A DNA stretch of 64,000 bases. Source: Saccoglossus kowalevskii. Its lineage: Eukaryota; Hemichordata; Enteropneusta; Harrimaniidae. Numbering within the stretch: position 1 is the first letter of the stretch; every line of letters starts with the position of its first letter. The notes beneath the pieces are model-generated. The model had not been told where the DNA came from. It made no database searches and was given only the letters and a program-made list of their open reading frames with translations. A program made the translations under genes and the position numbers. Shown here in pieces: positions 14,491 to 28,205 of this stretch. The stretch spans positions 354,712 through 418,711 of the forward strand of contig NW_003121911.1 in NCBI RefSeq assembly GCF_000003605.2, read 5' to 3'.

Positions 14491-17400
14491 CCAGTTTTCT
14501 TGTAATTAATGTTTTTCAGGTCGCCATCTTGAAGGGGAGACGCAATAATAAACCAACTTTTGGTCTCAACAACAGGTTTCAAACATTGTAGCTCTCTGTA
14601 TGTCCCTGGACGTCAGTTACAGAACATCAGTAAAATGAAACGAGTTATGTGTGAAACACAATGAGTTACGCAGTGTCTCAAATACAGATTGAGGGTCTGT
14701 AATTTGCGGAATAGAACGAATATGTTATCAATTTTTTCGACTAGTTTTCTACAGTTTGCATCAAATGTTATTTGATACTTTAGTCAGCTGCGATTTATGA
14801 TTTAAACTAGAAATAGCGGGTTCATCTAATCAGCTTCATGTCTAGCAGCTAGAACAGTAAATGGGGCCAATTAGAGTACCGATTTTTCAATTCGATTACA
14901 CTTTACACCTTCTTACCCGCAACGCATCCTTTGAAGAAAGTCATCCATGACATATATCCCCTCTCATTTATCCAGCCTCTAGTTGGATGAGCAGTCATCA
15001 CCTGCGTGAACGTATTATTCCTGCTTGCTTAAACCAGTGCGCTGATTGGTCATAATGTGATCATGAACTCAGAAAAACTAAGCTTTCAATCAGAGTCAAT
15101 TATTATCTCCATCGGCGCATGCTTAGTGGTAACAAAGGGGAAAGTATTTCTATTCCAGGTGAAAACAGGACAAACAAAATGTTGAGCCAATTCTACAGGG
15201 CACCACATTCAGGTTAGCTTTTACTTTGCAGTAATTATTCTCCTAAGCTAAGCGATTTAATACAGACCATCCTAGAACCAGTGTATTTTTGGGTTTATCT
15301 TGTTAAATGAATACACCAAGTGAAAAAAGAGGCGGAAATGATTTTGCTGTTGTATATATATTAATAAAAAAGCTAGGAGCTGAACCATGTCATTGTAATA
15401 ACTATACAGTTTACGAGAGTATTAATATTAGCTTAACTAGGGTCTCCAGAAAGATTTCACAACAGTCAGGGGTCACAATGTATAGTCATTAGGATAATCA
15501 CCCGAAATCGCATTGCGCTATTGCTGCATGTATTACACTGAATGAGTTGGTGTACGCTTCTATAATTGCAGTTGCATCTCGTGGGAGAGAAATTTTGAGC
15601 TGAGAAGCAGCCATTAGATGTTTGGATAAACGAATAGTTCGATAATGTCTCATATACGTTGATATGCATTATATCACTTCAGTTATATGACAAGTTTCCT
15701 TCCTTATATGCACGACAGCTGAACAAAAATAGTATCTAGATTGCGTTATTGCGAAACAGGTAACCTGGAATATATATTTAAAAACAGAATTTACTAAAAA
15801 GGAGAATTAGGAATATCATTACAGAAGTAAAAAAACAAAACAAAATAAAATGACAGAAATATAGTAGGGAATACACTTTCTTCACTAAAATATACGATTA
15901 CTTTAATTATCAGTGTTTTTATTTATTGCAGGAAATACATAGATACAAGTATCACTAATGTATACTAAATAATATGACTATTGATTAAATTACAGGGTTA
16001 AATGAAACAATAGTTACACAGAATTTACCGTGATTATGATCGTACTGTTGGTCAAATTCTTATTTTCGTTGGCTAGTATCAAGAACTGTCCAAAAACGAA
16101 GTGAGTGAGTGAGGATTATGTTTGTGAATAGAGTCAGAGTCACTATGATGTCATTCATGCTTCACTGCAATACTGGGTAATTGAGAAAAAAACAATTAAT
16201 ATACGCAGCTAACCTACAATTACACGTAACCCTCTGAAACCTTGGTTTGGTATATTATCTGCTGCAAAAAGTCACTGTAGTCGCAGTTGATTGATATACT
16301 TCGATGGCGGATAATCGTCGAAAGCATGTCATCCGTAGGAGACACTTGAAAGGTATAACCAGTGCCCAAGACCAATAGACATGTTTTGAGAGTACAACGG
16401 AGGGAATAGCACAAACTATATCAAGGAAATAAATGCGGCAGGCAGTTTCAAGTGGGAGTTTTATTTCTGCGAATGATTTAGATGTGTTATTTCGATAGAA
16501 ATCCATATCATGCTTGTTTGTGTTCAGTAAATCTACTGAACAAGATACGCAGTAATTCAAACGAGAACCTATGAGACAACAAACCAATCCTTGAATACTG
16601 CTAATACTTAAATATAGCCAGACTAAAATTCATTCCTCTAGCTGAACGTAAGATGTCGTACAGATGTCCTGCCCCTACTGTACCATGGGTAAGTTGTACT
16701 CTATTAAAACACCAACGTTTCTAGCTTAAATGTATTTGAACGTTTACGTTCCTCTTGGGTGGGTAGAGATTGTTATGAGGGGAAGGAACATCAACACCGG
16801 ATAGCGTGGATTATGTTCCCTGAATGCTAGCCGAACCAACCATACTCAATAATTTCTCTCAATCTTACAGTTTAACTTTTCAAAGAAACATCCAACGGAT
16901 TAACATGTAGTATTCTCCCGTCCCGGAGGACCAAGACTACATAATTACCCAAATGTTGTATATTTACTTAAAGCAAGGCACTACATACACACATGTGATA
17001 CTTGATCGCAACAGAGGTATACACGCATAGCTCAAAGTATACATTTCAAATGACACATGAGTGAGCGCATCGTACTTCACTTATGCTTTTCATGCTTTCC
17101 AACTTCATTGAAGCAATATTCATCGGGGAAAATAGACTTGCCTTTATTTAATGATTGTCTTGTATGTGTACGATACATAAAATGATATACATTTTGGGAC
17201 TGCATTATAAAGGGAAACATGTTCGAAAAAATATAAGGTCAATTGGACATCCGATCAAATGTCGCTGGGTGATATGTAAACACATTGTTGATTTTGCAAC
17301 TTTCGATGGACAATACAGACATAATTCGAACGTTCAGGCTAAACAAATACTGTACATTATGTGTCACTTTCTCTTATTATATACTGCATGTTGCCTATAC

Positions 17401-20224
17401 GCGGGGTGTATTGTTATTACATAGACGCTAGACACCAAGATATATGTACAAATTAAATATATGTGATGCAATTAATAAATTGAGTTTTGGGAAAACAAAT
17501 TAAAATCGATGCTTTTACCATGAGGCCAGTTTAGAATGTTTGAAAGGAATTTCAACCTGGTCTTTACTTTTTCCCAGACATTAAACAACATAACAGTGCA
17601 ACATTGGATTATGTGAATAGAGTGACCTATTTACAAAGCTTATAAAATCAAGGTTCACGTACAAGAAGATAAGTTTGATGAGAAGTATGTATTATGATGT
17701 ACATTACTCGCACATGGTTTTACAAATACGCAATTGATTGGTGGTAATTTAAGCACATTGCTATTTGTAGGATTTATTAAATTATTTAGAAATTCAAATA
17801 AATCGTATCCCAATGCAGGGTGTTTTTAGATTACAACTTATATTGTTCTATAAACGCAGATTATACAATCATTGTATACGGTACATTACCAGGTTTGATA
17901 ATATTATTTGACAAAGATGAACAATACTGGAGGTTGATTGTCTATTGTGAGAAAACTAAAATTATCATTTATGCAGAACATAGTACAATATAGTATTACT
18001 ATCCGAAATAAAAGGGGGAGCTGTTTGTAAAAAATAGCATAAAATATGCAAAAAGTGTTTTTATTGACATAATCAACATAGAAGAGTTTAAAACAAGCTA
18101 TTCTGGAATCGTGCTTGAAACATATATGATATGTCAACATACACAAATCAGGAAATGTGGGTGAAATATGGTTAAAAAAAAAAGACATTGTTTTGGGAAT
18201 TCAATTCTGCCACCAGGCTTATAAAAAGTCCAGGACTGCCTTGTTAAGCGTCCCGGAATATAGAAATTAAAAAAGGCTGGCAGTTTAATATACAATAAAA
18301 TGGCAAAATAAATGCTCCATGCCGATCAAGCAATTCATCAAAAAACATTTGTGCTTTGTACCGTATTTTAGAACTTTCTATGACAGGTCTAGTTAAGACA
18401 TATTTTGTATCTAGATGACCTGCAGATACTGCAAGGTACATTAAAGATATTTTGTTTGGCAATGGCTTTACATGAAATTGGGGCAGTCAAAACAAATTGC
18501 TTCATGTGTGAATACAATTGTGAACAGGAAAAATTACATAATTTGCAAGTAGGAAACGAATATTTTTATTATGGTCGTAGACACACGAGATAAAAGAATA
18601 AGCTAAAGTCATACCATACATTCAAATTTAAAATTCATTTAGAAATTCCGACGTATCGAAATCCACATATTTTCAAATTTGACCAGTGTACGACTGTATT
18701 ATTTTATTTAAAACATGTCCCAACTTCCATCACGAGTGATATGCATGTATTTCAAAATACATCTCTGCGTAATTTAGTTAAGCGTAGTACAAACGTACTA
18801 GGTATCAGCTAGATCAAGAGCGTGGCGTAAGCAGATGACACACTGACAGCTTTGTGTCACCTGTTTTTGCTACAATACCACATAGACACAGCGTTGCCTA
18901 TGGGGGAGATCAGTTAGTGACGTCAGAACATATCTGCTGATACAAGTATTTCAGTTGAATATGTTACTTTGAGTCCTGAACCAATTAGGCGAATGGTGAG
19001 GATTTCTGGCAACCCAATTGTTGAATGAAAAACACCTCATATCCAACAAGTTGAGTCAATTGCTGTGTAACCAGGCCATATTGTAATACGAATGAATACT
19101 ATAACAACAGTACACACCAAAATTGTTTTGTATTTGAATATGTTATTAATAATAACAGTATGCAAAACCTAGCAATATACGACACAAAACATGAGCTACA
19201 TAATGTCAACATGGCAGGACCATCATTACATATATCATTCGGTGGGCCAGGCATAATACATGCCAAACAACAATGTCATATTAAGGGGAAAAATAAAAGA
19301 TAGATTGATGTATATTGTATCGCATGTGTAGCGGGAATAAATCTTTCATCATAGGTGCTTTCAGAACATCTGAATCATTACTCACACATTCCCAGGGACA
19401 CAATAGATAGACGCACAAAGAATGTACTTCGCACATTCATGGTGCTAGCAGTATAAGGTTCCATGGAGACAGCTAATTCACTGAAGCATTCCAATCAATT
19501 GACGATTTTTGAAATAATATCAATTTGTATTTTGATAAATAGCATGTCGTTCTAGCATGCAAGTCACTAGTATGAACGTTGGTTGGATTTGGGACAAGTA
19601 ATCCGATTTTCACATATTAGCAGAAAATTCATGCTGGGTTTTCACGCAAATCTATGAAGAACGACACACTCGATCTGCATCATGACACCGTGATTCTGAC
19701 AGTGTTTAAACAGTCATTTCCTTTCCTAAATTTAAATTTGTGTTCGAATCTCCCTAAAAAACCTACCTACCTAACTGAACTTCACCCTGATAATCACGTC
19801 AAATTAGTTGCACCAGACAAATTCCCAGGGCGAATCCTATATTTGTCATTACACATGAAACAATATTTTTCAATGCGAATTTAGGGATACCATAGCGATG
19901 CATTCCAACTTTTTTATTACGGGTTATCTTATTTAGTTATACAGAAGATGAAACGAAAAATTACTACAAATAATTGAACAGATACAAGAGCAGATACAAG
20001 TTGACTCACAATCAATTACAGTATGCATTCGTGAGGGTTCACTCAAGGGTGTTTATCGTCTAAACATACGTTAATCTGAAAGGGCGCACTCAATCCATAA
20101 CATCGATAATCGATATAACGTTCACAAGCTGAATTTTATGATTATCAATACTAAGTGCATTTGGCAACTTTGCTAAGAGCATAAAACCTTTACAACAGCA
20201 AAAATATTCTAATACAATTCGGGT
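14491..20224. other. No recognisable gene
   Basis: AT-rich sequence downstream of RBM41 (which points leftwards). A 47-nt block at 16642-16688 has a good acceptor (TTCATTCCTCTAG) and donor (ATGG|GTAAGT) and two open frames, but it is too short to call. A TGACGTCA sits at 18918. The 16255-16587 minus frame of 110 codons has no recognisable motif and is within chance expectation for this composition. Confidence 0.6.
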
Positions 20225-20230
20225 TTTATT
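20225..20230 (-). terminator. RBM41: Candidate poly(A) signal of RBM41
   Basis: The plus strand reads TTTATT, so the minus-strand transcript carries AATAAA about 530 bases past the RBM41 stop codon. It is the first canonical hexamer I see after the stop, and would give a 3' UTR of roughly 550 bases. AATAAA is frequent in DNA this AT-rich, so the assignment is an inference. Confidence 0.35.
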
Positions 20231-20762
20231 GACAAGAACTAAATGCATTGGTGTAAATCTAACACTTTAAGAACATTCGGGAAAACATGGCACTAGAAAA
20301 TGGTGTAGCATGAAAAAAGAAGCATTGACACAATATCCATCCTTTAATTCAATAGCGGTAAAAAAATTTAAAAGTGAAAAATAATTATGGATATATTACA
20401 TATCACAATACGCAACTTCACCGATGATTGAGAATTTCGACATTCAACGTTGTACAGTTCAAATATATATTGGGTACTAGTTTTCAAAGAAAACGACAAT
20501 AAGGAGCGTTTATCGTTGACAAGAATCAATTATTGAATACCTTTTGCTGTGTAATGAATTCACACGCATACATACTGGTTTGGAAGTTTGGTAAATCCTA
20601 GCGAGTGGGCGGCATATAGTAGTTAGACGTTGATTAAAAGTAATATTCAACCAAGAACGGTAGACAGTAACACAGGGCAACTGTGTCGTTATGTATAAAA
20701 CAAGGCGGCGATTCCACAGGCATTCTTTATCAGATTTTCCTTTTCTGACATCCCTGAAGAAA

Positions 20763-20854
20763 TCATTGCTTCTTTCCATATTGTATAACAATTGGTTTTC
20801 CTTTCAGCAGATATCCATTGATAAGCTGTAGTGCTTTCACTGCTGATTCAACAC
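20763..20854 (-). CDS. RBM41: RBM41, last coding exon (end of the RRM)
   Basis: This is the terminal coding exon. The acceptor is TCTCTTAG and the exon enters in phase 1: the last T of the previous exon plus GT makes Cys. It ends in TGA. It encodes the second half of the RRM, with helix 2 (VESAVKALQLINGY) and the last strand (GKPIVIQYGKKQ), matching the human stretch around ALHLVNGYKLYGKILVIEFG. The protein stops almost at once after that strand, whereas human RBM41 as I remember it has a further tail of a few dozen residues. Reading the four RBM41 exons together gives an uninterrupted 302-residue frame, which strongly supports both splice sites. Confidence 0.93.
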
Positions 20855-23800
20855 CTAAGAGACCGCATAAAAAAATGAGATGTGTGCTTAGATCATCCCT
20901 TCACTTTCTTAAGAATGTGTCTAGATGTTACAATGACGAAGATTAAAAAAAGCTGAATGCATTGCGGCAGCAAAACATGTTTCCATTTAAATACATATGG
21001 TATCGTTTATCACATTTAATAACGCAAGATCCGCACATGGTTATGAATAAGAGCAAAACATTTAACGTTTTAGCTAAAAAGAAACGACGATGAATATATC
21101 TACATACATATAAATACGAGATGTTATCGTCATGTCTTCCTTTACAAAGGCCGTCGTTTATAGTGTATTATTCCCCATAACATGTATTGCACACGAACAA
21201 GGATCACGTAAGTCGTACGTTATACGCCGTATTGCAACACATATGAGCGAATCGATTCGGAACAATACACATATATAGCAGTATTATGCATGTTTATAAA
21301 CATTTATTGTCACTAGTACTCAAACATACAATTCAATAAGTTGAGACAGTGTGCATTTGGGTGAACAAATGAATTATTATTAACTAGAAATATAAATGTC
21401 TTTGAGATATTTATTATATATAGCATAACATATCTGATTTCAATATATACTGTAACAGCATATTGGCTTCCACACATGCTAACTACAACATAGACAAGTA
21501 TATCGCCCTTAGGACTGAGAACTGTGTAAGTAGGGTGTCATTGAGCAATACCTATATGAAAGATGATCAGCATGAAGCTCAGTGCTATTTGCAACTGACA
21601 GCTATGCAGAGAGTGTTAACTCTTCGTATTTCTCTCAAATAGTTTTAGAGCACCAATGTGTTGACACCAGCCCGGAGAGTAACACTATATTTCATTTCAG
21701 TATTTGAAAGTTGGTTACACAAATAATGTAAAGAGGATTCGGAATTTTACTGTAGCCAGGATAATGCGCCTTATATTGAGAGCTCAATACTTTCTAATCT
21801 CAAGAAAAGTGCTACTGTGTAAAATTGATTGAATATGTTACCGAGGCAACCAGTCACGATTAAAGTGCGCAGGGCGTGCTCGAATTTCGTGTACACAAAT
21901 AATGTATTTCTCAACCTTTGTATACATCGTATATAACCCATATCGAACAGGAGGTGGTGCGACGATTGTGCCGCTTTAACTCACTACTGACGAAGATGTC
22001 CTTGACATGACCTACCATTAACGAATTTAAAACATACTGAACCTTTGACACTCCTCCAACTAGGAATATTTTACAAATGTTTTTGTATTGTTAGCTAAGT
22101 GGTACAACTTTGCATTTAGATAGTTGTTTGCAACAACCAGACATAATCTAAATATAGACCATGTATACTACAAAAGAATGCACGGTGTTATGATATTAAC
22201 ACAAAATTTGACCCTGATATGACAAGTGTGCCTGCGAATTTCAAGGCCGATGACCTAAAAATTAATCACATTATTGGTAATTTATCAAATGTCTCTTAGC
22301 CGACCTCTCTATTAAGTATAAATTATGGCACATAATGTACCCAACCACGAAGCAGGCGCTATAAGGCTATGGAGAACGGCTTTCTGTGAGATGGAAATGA
22401 TAACATATACCGGTCTACTTTGGCAGTTTTGTCCCAAGTGCCTCTTGTCCCATATCCGCCTCTTGTACAAACAAGGTGAGTGCTCACAAATTGGCAATTG
22501 GCGCTCGTTGCTTTAGTAAATACAACATGCAGACATGCAAAATATATAGAAATTCAATTTTCTTGAGGTTTAGAATAACACACATCTCACTTACGCATAT
22601 TGTTCTCAAGCTCAAATTAGGTTGAACAAAAAAATGTCATTCCAACTGAGAAACCAATCAGCGACGGCCTTACAGTTAGATGACAATTTCGGTTTCAAAT
22701 ACCCCGGGAAAGTGTTCTATGTTCTTAGTGTAATTAGGTGTTCGTATGCAAGGAATTTTTCCACACAAAAACGGCTAATTCGGCCGAATTTTTATAGCGG
22801 TTGGCCCAAACGAAACATTTGGCTGAGAAGATTGGTATTTTATTTCTGATTTGTAGGGATCTGGATAACGCGTTTCTCAAGTATATTCTTATTTAGTTTC
22901 ACGGCGTATTAAAGTAAATATCGGCATTAATCGCATTTATTTTATTATCACGTGTATGAAGCTGACTGTGCACAAATATTGACCTTATATACGTGACGTA
23001 CAGTACATCCTGGCGTGGTATGTTACTTGAATTGAAGTTCCAATGAGATGATTGAACGAGCAATACAGCTGACACAACTGAATAGTTGGCATAGAAACGA
23101 CATATCCGTGTTGGTACTTTCGAAACATTTATGATACTATTATCATATACTACATATAATTATAAATCGATGATTCATTCACCTGAAACCTTTGTTACGA
23201 TTATGTTAGAGTTGAATGTATATGACCACAGTATATGTCAAATGAATACAACCTCGCATGATTTACCTAAATAACATTTAAACAAATTAAATTTAATGTA
23301 TCACTCTTGATAACCTTTGAAATAGAATCTGATGTTCGTGTTTCTCGTATAAGGTTTCAGTAAAGAACGGGATAATCGCCATGACGTCAAAAACTTTGAT
23401 TAGCCAAACTAACAACAATCAATATGAGAAACAAATCTACCTTTAACCCATAAACATTTGTTACTTAGCAGAATGAATATAATCGATCTGTCAGTCAAAG
23501 TATTTTGATTTGGTTTGCCTCTATAATAATTATCACAGTTAACAATTAGTTAGGTTGAATACATCCTGATCAGTTGGATGCTATCGCCGCAACATGTGTG
23601 CGTAACATTCACAAAGAGATTGATTATACTTTCATGGCTATACGCTATTCCCGTTGCATTCAGTATAACACTATGACGTATTTCAGATGTACACAATAGC
23701 ACAGAGTGATGTTCACTGGGATCAGACATCTCAAGGTTATAGCGTATAATTACGGCATCAGTGTTGTTGGCAAATAAACTCAATTTATACCTGTAGTAAT

Positions 23801-24035
23801 ATATGATGCGTCAAGGAGAGCAATAATTAGGTAGTAAATACAAGGTAAACACCACGATATGACCTATTGTGCTGTCTAAAAATGCCTTTGAGATTCAAAC
23901 AATTCACGTTTCGCAAGCCTATTTCAATTTAAAGCTAACAAAGTATGAGATAACTATAATAATGAGTTGCAATGCTAGGTGAAGATAAGCTTTACTTATT
24001 TCCGTCTTTAAATTCTAGATATTAAAGTTACTTAC
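20855..24035 (-). other. RBM41: RBM41 intron, 3.2 kb
   Basis: Phase-1 intron between the two RRM-coding exons, GTAAGT...TTAG, of ordinary U2 type. It holds no repeat I can classify. The plus strand carries an isolated start-exon-like block at 22325-22475, listed separately. Confidence 0.85.
22325..22475 (+). CDS. Possible first coding exon, unidentified
   Basis: An ATG in strong context (A at -3, G at +4) opens a 50-codon frame that ends at a consensus donor (CAAG|GTGAGT), leaving in phase 1. The peptide begins MAHNVPNHEAGAIRLWRTAF and includes LLWQFCPKCLLSHIRLLYKQ, with a CxxC pair followed by a histidine. I recognise no family. It lies inside an RBM41 intron on the opposite strand. No partner exon in the right phase was identified; the exon-like block at 26589 enters in phase 0 and does not join. 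Start context, open frame and donor together make it worth listing, but chance is quite possible. Confidence 0.2.
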
Positions 24036-24183
24036 AGTCAAATGTAATGAATGCTTGGCCCTTCATTCGACCAGTTAATAGACGAAATAGGACAGGTGAC
24101 CTCTCGGTGTTCTGGAACCTGATAAATAAGGCAACCAGGTCAGACTCAGTCACTCCACTTGCAAGATTCTTAACGTATAGCAC
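24036..24183 (-). CDS. RBM41: RBM41, RRM core exon (RNP2 and RNP1)
   Basis: This 148-nt exon has acceptor GTCGTTATAG and donor GACT|GTAAGT, entering in phase 0 and leaving in phase 1. It encodes the first 49 residues of the RRM. RNP2 is LYVKNL, helix 1 is SDLVALFIRFQ, and RNP1 is KGQAFITF, preceded by LLTGRM. Against human RBM41 as I recall it (VLYLKNLSPRVTERDLVSLF, MMTGRMRGQAFITFP) about 31 of 49 positions agree. This domain resembles the C-terminal RRM of U11/U12-65K (RNPC3); in vertebrates RBM41 is reported to bind U12 and U6atac snRNA through it. The aromatic residues expected for RNA stacking (Tyr in RNP2, Phe in RNP1) are present. The distinctive TGRM(K/R)GQAFITF string separates it from other RRM proteins. 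Confidence 0.96.
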
Positions 24184-26588
24184 CTATAACGACATAAAAT
24201 CACGAATACAAAAGTGAATTGTGATAATTAATATACATAACGAACAAAGTGTATGCGGTCATTAAGGAGTGTACTAAATTAATTCAATAACAAATCGACT
24301 GAATTTATTTGTTAAAATGCAATTTCACAGAATAAAATGCTTGCTTTTGCGTATAAAAACACTCCGGCTACGTTCAAGCACCAAGAAAATACAAAACAGA
24401 AGTAGTGAAGTACTGTGAAAGATCGATCATCAAAAAGAAATAACATGTTCTCGTTACGCTTTCCCAAACTGAACGTCTGTACTTATAACTATGGAACACC
24501 ACTTTAAGGCATACCTTCGATATAAATAGGGAAATACACAATGTTACAAAACGCTGAACCCAAAGAAGTCTAAGCCACCTGATAATTGAGTACCTGCTCT
24601 AATCCTGAGGGGGCTTATGTTTCATTATGAACAATGAGTAACAGTACACGCCTCGAGGGCATGTGAATAACGATACAGTGAGTATGACCGAGTGCGTTTT
24701 AGGTGAATAGTGACATGAAGGCCGTATTTGTAGCCATACAATCTGCCCAAATGAAACTTATCATATTTTATACTGATTAAAATCACCTGAGTCATTGACC
24801 ACACGAGTATTTTAATGGTGACAGTCGCTCACGATACACCTTTGGCGAATAATTTGAAAAGAAGTCATGTCATGACACTACATGAGTCCCCGTTAGTTAA
24901 ATAGTAAACGAAGCTGAAATGAGTCAGCCACTTTGAATCAGAACATGAAACAAATTACATGATGTATAATGTAGTTGTATAGTTTGATTTCGATCCGATA
25001 ATGTATGTAGAATACAATGGTCTAGAACAGATGCATTCCGCCATTTTGAATTCGTGCATTGGTGACTTATTAAGTTGTATGTTCAGACCAAGTTTCAATA
25101 AAATGAACACAGCAAATTATGCTTGAAAACATGTTTGATGACATGTTAAAATTGTATTTGAATTTTTGGAAGAAAATACAGTACAAAAACATGTATATCA
25201 TAACGTGAAAATACAATCGGTGAAAATGCATCGGATAGAAGACACGACGAAAAATGGCCGCCACTCGGCCATTCTAAATCAAAACAGGAAACAAAATGAC
25301 CAGCATGAGTGATGTCAACACCAAACAAAAATGGCCAAGGCATGCTTAATGATTACATGGGCAAATTTATTGTGTTTTGGCTTCACAAATGGCAGTCAGT
25401 CGGTCAAAAATCGACGGAACGTTAAGCAAATTAACGCACATATGTATGCCAATAGGACGTGAACAAAAACGGACTGGACATGTCCAAAACATTTCATCGG
25501 ACGGACACAAACTAGAAAAACGAATTCCCGTTTCAGACGGGAACTAATATTCACTAGTATATTTTTCGCACATGGCATTAACTTACAGCTAATCTTTACA
25601 ATGAATTCGACTCAAATGGATATACTACTACACTGTATAATACAGCTATAACATAACTGCCCCGAGCCTAATTGGGGCATACATTTTGCTATACGAGGTA
25701 TGTTGTGCATAAGCTTTCTAGAAACAGATTTGAAAATCAACATTTAAAATAGCAATTGTTGTGGGATCACACTAATTGTTCAGTTAATAATTTACTGTAT
25801 ACTTGTTTGCGTTTTGGTAATTGTTGGTAATTTTATGACCATATAGTTTTATTTATGGGTTCAACCAACCTTGTGTGGCATTAACAGTGATTATGCATAA
25901 GCAACTCCTTACTGAAAAAAACATAGTCATTAAGCCGATTCCGTACTCACATTCAGTACATTTGTGTGTATCAAAGTAACATAATATCTGAAGACTTGCT
26001 GGAAATATGATATCACAAATATAATAATAATTTAATTATTAAAAAATCACTCAATTTGACAGAGATGGGGTTACTATCAAGCATATGTGTTTTGCTACAT
26101 GTAAACCGTAACACCCGCCATCGGGCATCACGTTAATTTCACTGTGATTTTCATTTAAGAAGCTTGAAGAAGACTACTCATCTTAGCCTAAGGTAGAACA
26201 CGTTATTAATTACATATGACATTTGTATATAGGGTATATATATATATATATCTAGGGTAAATACAGTGGGTAGATGCTTAATCCGGAAAGATTATACATG
26301 TTGAGCCACTATTTTAATACCTGATTTAAAAAAAAAATAACTACATTTGAGCTTACAGTGGGGAATGTCAAGCGTTATGTAAGCGAATTCAACCAATATA
26401 TTGATTGCACGGAGTTAAGCAATATTTATCAATTTACAATCGATGAGATATATGTTACTACATCATGATACATTCAATAGAATTTGTTCATTTTCAAAAT
26501 AGAAAAAAAAAAGAAATAAAAAAAAATATTACAGTAAGCACAATTATATTGTAATTAATTTGCATTATCTGATATATTTTAATTGTAG

Positions 26589-26694
26589 CCTTTGACGTAT
26601 GAAGAAGTACGTGCCATACGCCAAATGCATAATTACGGTATACGCACGCTATACGAGTCAGAAGTTTTTGGCAAACATATAAGCATTTATGTAG
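26589..26694 (+). CDS. Possible exon with helix-turn-helix-like segment
   Basis: The block is bounded by a good acceptor (TTTTAATTGTAG) and donor (GTAG|GTAAAG); it enters in phase 0 and leaves in phase 1. Its 35 residues read PLTYEEVRAIRQMHNYGI, then RTLYESEVFGKHISIYV. The order LT.EEVR.IR....G followed by ..FGK..S resembles the short helix-turn-helix of phage and mobile-element DNA-binding proteins (LT..EVR.IR....G....ia..fg.s...v). The resemblance is by eye only. The frame continues open past the donor to 26876. It lies inside an RBM41 intron on the other strand. It could be an exon of a nested gene, a relic of a mobile element, or chance. Confidence 0.25.
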
Positions 26695-28205
26695 GTAAAG
26701 GTGCTCAAGATATTGGGCCGTCGTCACGTGCACCGAATCGCACGCGAAATTTATCGACTGATGTGTCATTTTTAATTAATCACAATTCGATGTGGAGCAT
26801 TCACCTTAAGGATCTGTTTGCGAGGCACACCTGCCTATCGTGTTTTTGTTTATGCATTTCGACCCTTTTTTCCTAATTTATATTCGTTTCTACTGCATCT
26901 TTAACTTTAAACATGGTATATCCGAACTTCGTTGCATGTCATGGTTTGTCAGATTTAAAAAAAAATCAGGTTCCGGCACGCATAACTATTCATTGCGGTT
27001 CATGTTCCATTTAAAGACTTTTAAATATTTATTCAGAAATAACAACTTTTAATCTGAGCATTCACAGATGGCACAACAGACAGACGGACTATCACCCCCG
27101 ATTCAAACACCAGCACATTTTACTCGTAAACCTTAATGTTAGCTGTACCAAATTAATGACTGTAATATTCATAACAACATTTTCAACCATGAAATGAATG
27201 CAAGGGTTGAAAAAGATAAAAACAATGACATAATGTATAGTGCAATGACGTAACACCATACGTAGTAAAAAAATATCAATCTAGTTTGCATAAACGCACG
27301 TCACAAAATACAAAGCAAAAATGACGAACAAACAGCTGATGAACACAATTAGATGTGATCAACAGCAGGTGAGGGATTTTGGTAGCGGATATAAGACCTC
27401 TCAAGGGGAACATTACCATATTAGATTATCTACCCAAATATGCTTGTTTGCCACAGAGAGATATTATATCCGGTGCTAAATGCCCAAGCGTAACATTAAT
27501 AACATCATTAAAATATATTCGCAAGGGAAAACCCCAACTTGCGTTGACGTCAAGATACACTGTTTTGGTACGAAACAAAACAAGAAAAATGTTTATAATT
27601 GTATTTTTGTGCGCCGATTTACAAAACAAACGTCGAGCCCCGCAAGTAGCGAACAGACGCATCAATGACATATTTTGTTTGACGTGTACCTCGTACGCTA
27701 TAGAGCACATGTCCTTCTGATGAGACGGAGTGGTCTTTCAAAACTCGTAATAACATGTTGGATAATCACATGGTTAGACTGAGAATAATCATAATCATGG
27801 TCAATTAGTGGCAGACATATATAAGGGCCTAAAGACATAAAATAAAAAAAAGTGGAAATAACTTCAAAGCGAATCGATATCGATACCCAATTGATAATTT
27901 CACAATACAAATACAACACCCTACAAGTACAAAACAACAAACAACTGCAAAGTGCATGGACAAAAATAATAGATGTCAGGTATCAAATGTCAGTAACATA
28001 GCAAGCAAATCGAGCTCCATGTGTCATGGTTATAATATGTATGATATAAAAGTTATTTATGGTACACATTAGAACGTTACATTTAAGATATTCACAACAC
28101 TTTTTTATATTGCAAATATACTGGCCCATTACATCAATCGAATAATCTTAGACATTTTGTTGAGCTTGATTACACTGCAATTCAAAGTTGTTCAAGGTAT
28201 CTTAT

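Noticed and set aside
14903-15010. Minus-strand frame reading GWINERGYMSWMTFF, suggestive of a DDE transposase
   Set aside because: The open frame is only about 40 codons and is preceded directly by a stop; the likeness is one short string and no other transposase motif lies near.
16255-16587. 110-codon minus-strand open frame
   Set aside because: No motif, no splice sites, and a few frames of this length are expected by chance in 64 kb at this base composition.
16642-16688. 47-nt block with good acceptor and donor (SYRCPAPTVPW in one frame)
   Set aside because: Too short to identify, open in two frames, and no partner exon found.
27379-27720. 113-codon plus-strand frame with a long minus-strand mirror
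   Set aside because: Both strands stay open because stop-forming triplets are locally scarce; neither shows a recognisable motif.
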